Source: Cacconaster sp045599325
Lineage (GTDB): Bacteria; Bacteroidota; Bacteroidia; Bacteroidales; UBA932
Assembly: GCA_045599325.1 (NCBI GenBank)
Contig: JAZRVT010000041.1
Span: 1 to 64,000, forward strand
Length of the DNA: 64,000 nucleotides
Direction of reading: 5' to 3'
The notes beneath the pieces were generated by a model, which saw nothing but the letters and a program-made list of their open reading frames with translations, did not search any database and was not told the DNA's origin. A program made the position numbers and the translations under genes. Shown in pieces: positions 60,151-64,000 of the stretch; the first letter of the stretch is position 1, and each line of letters begins with the position of its first letter.

Positions 60151-61260
60151 ATGAAAAAGTCATATATTCTGCTTCTTGCCCTCATAATCCTCCCGTTCTG
60201 CGCATCCGCCCAGGAGCAGACCGTCAAGGAGGCCGACGTCATCAGGTTTGACAGGAAAGTGCACGATTTCGGGGATGTCCTGATTGCCGAAGGGCCTGTC
60301 AAGTGCACATTCACCTTCACGAACGTCAGCGACAAGCCGATAGTGATCAACAATGTGATCTCATCCTGCGGCTGCACCACCCCGGAGTGGACCAAGTCTC
60401 CGGTAAAGGCCGGCGCCGACGGCACCATCAGCGCTGTCTACAGCAACGACCAGGGCCCCTATCCGTTTGACAAGACCCTCACGGTATATCTCTCCAGCGC
60501 CTACGGTCCTGTGGACCGCCCTGTAGTGCTCCGCCTCAGGGGCGTCTCACACGAGCAGAAGAAAGACCTCGACGAACTCTTTGCCGACAGGATCGGCAGC
60601 CTCGGCATCCGCAAGACCAGCGTCTCGATAGGCTACATAGACCAGGGCACCGTCAAGAGCGACTTCATGCAGGTTGCCAATATGTCGCGGAGCGAGCTCA
60701 CCGTTGAAGGGGCCGGCCTCGCACCAGGCATTTCCATAGAGGTCTTCCCTAACCCGATTCCGGCCCGCAGCATGGCCCGCCTGACCTACACTGTCGACAC
60801 CAAGGTCCTGAAGGACGCCTGGGGCAAGCAGTCCTGGAAAGTGGGGTTCAAGGGCAACGGCAGGACTTACGACGGCAGCCTGACAGTCACCGGAATCATC
60901 AAGGAAGGCTTCGACAGCCTGACCAAGGAGCAGATTGCCAACGCCGCAGTGCCTGTCATCGACAAGAGCTACTTTGAATTCGGAGAGGTGAAGAAAGGCG
61001 CCTCGTTCGATGCTTCATATGTCATCAAGAACAAGGGAAAGAGTCCGCTCGTCATCCACCATATTGACGGTCAGGGCGGAGCGAAGGTCGTATCCCCTGT
61101 CCCTGTGACCATCGCCCCCGGCGGCAAGGCCACCGTCAAGGTCAAGTTCGACACTTCGAAACTCGACTATCAGGGCGAAGTCATCGAAATCCTCACCCTC
61201 ATCACCAACTCCCCTTCAAAGCCGATAGTCAACCTTTTTGTCACAGGATACGTCAAATAA
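60151..61260 (+). CDS. Exported DUF1573 protein
   Basis: The start at 60151 gives MKKSYILLLALIILPFCASA, a clear signal peptide. The 369-residue protein contains two DUF1573-type immunoglobulin-like domains: residues 25-130 (FDRKVHDFGDVLIAEGPVKC, NNVISSCGCTTPEW) and 270-369 (YFEFGEVKKGASFDASYVIK). The first has the typical CGC turn. The function of the family is unknown. It is followed 5 bases later by meaB. Confidence 0.88.
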   Translation: MKKSYILLLALIILPFCASAQEQTVKEADVIRFDRKVHDFGDVLIAEGPVKCTFTFTNVSDKPIVINNVISSCGCTTPEWTKSPVKAGADGTISAVYSNDQGPYPFDKTLTVYLSSAYGPVDRPVVLRLRGVSHEQKKDLDELFADRIGSLGIRKTSVSIGYIDQGTVKSDFMQVANMSRSELTVEGAGLAPGISIEVFPNPIPARSMARLTYTVDTKVLKDAWGKQSWKVGFKGNGRTYDGSLTVTGIIKEGFDSLTKEQIANAAVPVIDKSYFEFGEVKKGASFDASYVIKNKGKSPLVIHHIDGQGGAKVVSPVPVTIAPGGKATVKVKFDTSKLDYQGEVIEILTLITNSPSKPIVNLFVTGYVK

Positions 61261-61265
61261 CCGAT

Positions 61266-62393
61266 ATGCCGATCGATGAATCACATCAGGGGGACTTCTT
61301 CCCTGACTACGAAAACAAAGATACCAAGCTTGCAATCAACGAAGGCGTCGTTCAGCCGCCGATAGTCAACCCATATCTCAGAAAGGTCCCGCGCAAGAAA
61401 GCCGCGGAGCTCTCCGTCGATGAATATATGGACGGGATCGTCAAGGGCGACACCACCATCCTCAGCCGCGCCATCACTCTTGTGGAGAGCTATCTTCCCG
61501 AGCACCGCGCCATCGCCCAGCAGATCATACAGCGCTGCCAGGTGATCTCCAACAAGATGGAGACGATGCGAATCGGCATCACCGGCGTCCCAGGAGCCGG
61601 CAAGAGCACCTTCATCGAGGCTTTCGGCTCCTATCTGACAAACGAGGGGCACAAGCTCGCAGTCCTCGCCATCGACCCGAGCTCCGAGAAGAGCAAAGGC
61701 TCGATCCTCGGTGACAAGACCAGGATGGAGACACTCTGCAACGACCCGAAGGCGTTCATCCGCCCGAGCCCGAGCGCAGGCTCCCTCGGCGGAGTGGCAC
61801 GCAAGACACGCGAGACAGTCCTCCTCTGCGAGGCCGCCGGCTACGACGTAATCTTCATTGAGACAGTGGGCGTCGGCCAGAGCGAGACAGCCGTCCATTC
61901 GATGAGCGACTTCTTCCTCCTGCTGATGCTTTCCGGCGCAGGCGATGACCTCCAGGGCATCAAGAGAGGCATTATGGAGATGTCCGACCTCATCGCCATC
62001 ACCAAGGCGGACGGCACTAATGTGGACAAGGCAAATATGGCGCGAGCACTCTATGCGAACGCGCTCCACCTCTTCCCTCCTACCGAATCGGGCTGGATCC
62101 CTACGGCACTCACCTCCTCCGCCGTCACAAAAGAGGGGCTTCCTTCAATCCTTCAGAAGATCGAAGAGTATTTCGCGCTCGTCAAGGGCAACGGCTATTA
62201 CAGGAAGAAACGCCGCGAACAGGCCCGCTACTGGATGTATGAGAGCATCAACGAAAGCCTGAAGAATCTCTTCTACGAGGACGGCCGCATTTCAGGTCTT
62301 CTGCCGGAATATGAAGACGCCGTACTGCGCGGAGACCTCGAATCGTTCTCTGCGGCGGGTGAGCTGATCGAGAAGTATATGAAGAAACTTTAG
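61266..62393 (+). CDS. meaB: MeaB/ArgK-type GTPase, methylmalonyl-CoA mutase chaperone
   Basis: The 375-residue protein has a Walker A GVPGAGKST near residue 107, the DPSSEKSKGSILGDKTRM segment, VIFIETVGVGQSE (Walker B/switch) and ITKADG as base-recognition motif. It matches MeaB, which loads and protects adenosylcobalamin in methylmalonyl-CoA mutase, an enzyme of propionate formation in Bacteroidales. The mutase genes are not in the window. Its stop overlaps the end of psd on the other strand by four bases. Confidence 0.95.
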   Translation: MPIDESHQGDFFPDYENKDTKLAINEGVVQPPIVNPYLRKVPRKKAAELSVDEYMDGIVKGDTTILSRAITLVESYLPEHRAIAQQIIQRCQVISNKMETMRIGITGVPGAGKSTFIEAFGSYLTNEGHKLAVLAIDPSSEKSKGSILGDKTRMETLCNDPKAFIRPSPSAGSLGGVARKTRETVLLCEAAGYDVIFIETVGVGQSETAVHSMSDFFLLLMLSGAGDDLQGIKRGIMEMSDLIAITKADGTNVDKANMARALYANALHLFPPTESGWIPTALTSSAVTKEGLPSILQKIEEYFALVKGNGYYRKKRREQARYWMYESINESLKNLFYEDGRISGLLPEYEDAVLRGDLESFSAAGELIEKYMKKL

Positions 62394-63046
62394 ATGCGGG
62401 CTATCACGGTTTCGGCCGCGCGCACCTCATCGCCAACCTTAACCATAAGTTCGGATCCGAGCGGAAGCCAGATGTCTATCCTCGATCCGAACTTTATTAT
62501 TCCGCACTGCTCACCGGCATTCACTTCGAGGCCGGGCTTCGCGTAGCATACGATCCTGCGCGCGAAACCCCCTGCCAGCTGCTTGAAGAACACCCGCTTC
62601 CCTTCATCGGTAGTGATGGTGGTGCAGGTGTGCTCGTTCTCCAGAGAGGCCTTCGGCTTGAAGGCAAGGAAATGCTTGCCCGGGAAATATTCCGCATATG
62701 TCACCTTTCCGGTGACCGGCCAGAAATTGGCGTGGACATCCCAGAAATCCATATAGATCGAGACCATCAGCAGCTCCTCGTGGAAATGCTCCGTCTCGTA
62801 AGCCCTGCCCGCAAAGACGATCTTTCCGTCGGCGACCGCCGAGACAAGGTTCCCGCTGCCCGCTTTTGCACGGTCGGGAACGCGGTGGAAGAGAATCTGC
62901 CAGCCGCATACCAGCAGGACAAAGATGACGGCGGGCCACTCCACCCACCATTTCCCGATGAAGCGGAAGAGCACAAAGACGACAGCCGCCGAGATGATGA
63001 CCACCAGCGCAACCGTCCCCTTCGAGTTCCTGTCAATCCGTATCAT
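62390..63046 (-). CDS. psd: Phosphatidylserine decarboxylase
   Basis: The start at 63046 overlaps the cdsA stop (ATGA); a longer frame begins inside cdsA. The 218-residue protein has one or two membrane segments near residues 10-55 and the processing site in KFGSRIDIWLP, where the chain breaks before Ser to make the pyruvoyl group. VSIYMDFWDVHANFWPV is the family core. This is the short PSD-A type. It makes phosphatidylethanolamine at the membrane, next to the enzyme that makes CDP-diacylglycerol. Confidence 0.94.
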   Translation of the reverse strand: MIRIDRNSKGTVALVVIISAAVVFVLFRFIGKWWVEWPAVIFVLLVCGWQILFHRVPDRAKAGSGNLVSAVADGKIVFAGRAYETEHFHEELLMVSIYMDFWDVHANFWPVTGKVTYAEYFPGKHFLAFKPKASLENEHTCTTITTDEGKRVFFKQLAGGFARRIVCYAKPGLEVNAGEQCGIIKFGSRIDIWLPLGSELMVKVGDEVRAAETVIARI

Positions 63047-63876
63047 ATCAGTGAAAAAAGTTCGAGGTAGCACAGGGCGGCAGGAAGTGCGAACAGCACG
63101 TCGTCAAAACGGTCAAGCATCCCTCCGTGGCCCGGGATGATATTGCCTGCGTCCTTGACGGCCGCGTGGCGCTTGATGAGAGACTCGAAAAGATCCCCGA
63201 AGATGTCAACCACGCCGAGCAGAAGAGCCAGGCCGAGCATATGCCAAAGCGGAATGTCGAGGCTGAAAGCAGCATAGAGAGCCCACGCGGCAAGTATAGT
63301 GACCGCCACCCCGCCGAAGGCTCCTACCCAGGATTTCTTCGGTGAAAGCGCAGGGAAAAGTTTCCGGCTGTCCGGCCGCTGGCCGAACCCCATACCGAAG
63401 ATATAAGCGCCGATGTCGCCCGCCCAGATGAGCAGGAAAAGGCAGATCAGCAGCCTTCCGTCATACTCTCCCGGACCGCTTACGCCGAGGAATGAGACAG
63501 TCGAGAGTGGAAGCATCACATATACCAGCGGGAAGAAGACCGCGGTGTTGAAATCGTGGTCCCCGGCGCCGTCGAACATAAGGAATAGCATCGCCAGGAA
63601 TACCGGGACAAAGCAGGTCAGCAGCCATTTCGGGCTGATGCCGCTGTACCGGCAGAAGAATGATAGCAGTATGAAGCCGACGACAGCCAGCGCTATGCAG
63701 ACTTTCTCCTTGAAATAGCGGGCAGGGACCTCCATCCGGTAGAACTCATCCATCAGGCAGAGTGCCACTGCGCTCATAAGGACAAGGCAGCCCACAGGAA
63801 ACATCAGCCCCCCGATAATCACGACAGCGAACAGAAGTCCGCTAAGCGACCGTTTCAGCAGTGTCTTCAGTGCCAT
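63043..63876 (-). CDS. cdsA: Phosphatidate cytidylyltransferase
   Basis: The 277-residue membrane protein has about eight hydrophobic segments and the CDS signature SPKKSWVGAFGG followed by VVDIFGDLFESLIKRHAAVK and DAGNIIPGHGGMLDRFDD. It makes CDP-diacylglycerol from phosphatidate and CTP. It starts within the last 35 bases of ftsH and overlaps psd, so the three genes are tightly coupled. Confidence 0.96.
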   Translation of the reverse strand: MALKTLLKRSLSGLLFAVVIIGGLMFPVGCLVLMSAVALCLMDEFYRMEVPARYFKEKVCIALAVVGFILLSFFCRYSGISPKWLLTCFVPVFLAMLFLMFDGAGDHDFNTAVFFPLVYVMLPLSTVSFLGVSGPGEYDGRLLICLFLLIWAGDIGAYIFGMGFGQRPDSRKLFPALSPKKSWVGAFGGVAVTILAAWALYAAFSLDIPLWHMLGLALLLGVVDIFGDLFESLIKRHAAVKDAGNIIPGHGGMLDRFDDVLFALPAALCYLELFSLI

Positions 63877-64000
63877 CCTCTTTATTCTCTTCTGCAGGTT
63901 TTTCAGGTGCGGACGGTTCAGCGGCCGGTCCGGCAGGTTCCTCCTTCAGGAGTCTGTTAGGGTCGATGCCTCCCTTCCGCGGGCCGAATATTGCCTCGAG
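63842..64000 (-). CDS. ftsH: C-terminal tail of FtsH, start outside window
   Basis: The last 52 codons of a frame entering from the right read LEAIFGPRKGGIDPNRLL, then a Pro/Glu/Ala-rich acidic tail to the stop at 63842. The (L)E-x-IFG-x-R segment is how Bacteroidota FtsH proteases end, and ftsH-cdsA is a common gene order in the phylum. Only the tail is visible, so the identification rests on that short motif and on gene order. Confidence 0.72.
   Translation of the reverse strand, partial: LEAIFGPRKGGIDPNRLLKEEPAGPAAEPSAPEKPAEENKEDGTEDTAETVA

Overview
The window is chromosomal DNA from a Bacteroidota bacterium, most likely of the order Bacteroidales. The evidence is two SusC/SusD pairs, a large fimbrillin-type lipoprotein locus, many lipoprotein signal peptides, and promoters of the Bacteroides form (a TAnnTTTG -7 box, sometimes with TTG about 20 bases upstream). 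Shine-Dalgarno signals are mostly weak. Coding DNA is moderately GC-rich and intergenic DNA is AT-rich. I cannot name the genus. No phage, transposase, CRISPR array or rRNA gene is visible.

Region 1 (1-12360, minus strand) is a fimbria-type surface locus. Six lipoprotein genes run leftward: two fimbrillin-like proteins, a tip/accessory-type protein broken by a frameshift, a 1069-residue DUF4906-like protein followed by a terminator, then a second copy of the fimbrillin-accessory pair that runs off the left edge. A tRNA-Glu(CTC) gene with its own promoter and terminator, and a GC-rich structured spacer, lie upstream.

Region 2 (12714-29077, minus) looks like one long operon or set of closely spaced operons: gmk, a nadD-glpA fusion, a much shortened glpB, glpC, glpT, a HAD phosphatase, then SusC, SusD, a DUF5689/FISUMP-like surface lipoprotein and a serine-hydrolase lipoprotein with a fimbrillin-like front. 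It combines glycerol-3-phosphate uptake and oxidation with an outer-membrane import system.

Region 3 (29115-37305) holds class II aldolase, a umuDC pair, a glycerol-1-phosphate dehydrogenase (AraM type), a secreted M14 carboxypeptidase, a hairpin-rich noncoding element bounded by 20-base inverted repeats, and a LacI-family regulator.

Region 4 (37306-54385, plus) starts with a regulatory region carrying a clear promoter, a LacI-type palindrome on the promoter and a 22-base palindrome. Then come a second SusC/SusD pair, a surface lipoprotein, a DUF4369 lipoprotein, and a tandemly duplicated, translationally coupled two-gene module (membrane protein with TPR-like tail plus beta-propeller lipoprotein with a CxxCH haem motif). 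A SIS-domain protein, a DUF5009 membrane protein and a NagZ-like GH3 enzyme with a TonB-receptor-plug-like tail follow, suggesting amino-sugar use.

Region 5 (54389-64000) is mostly housekeeping: RluA-family pseudouridine synthase, aminopeptidase P, a 55-residue ferredoxin, an M16 protease, a DUF1573 protein, MeaB, and the leftward ftsH (partial)-cdsA-psd cluster.

The most unusual items are the nadD-glpA fusion next to a mini-GlpB, the joining of glp genes to a SusCD system, the duplicated membrane/CxxCH-propeller module, the GH3-plug fusion, and the noncoding element at 35997-36221.
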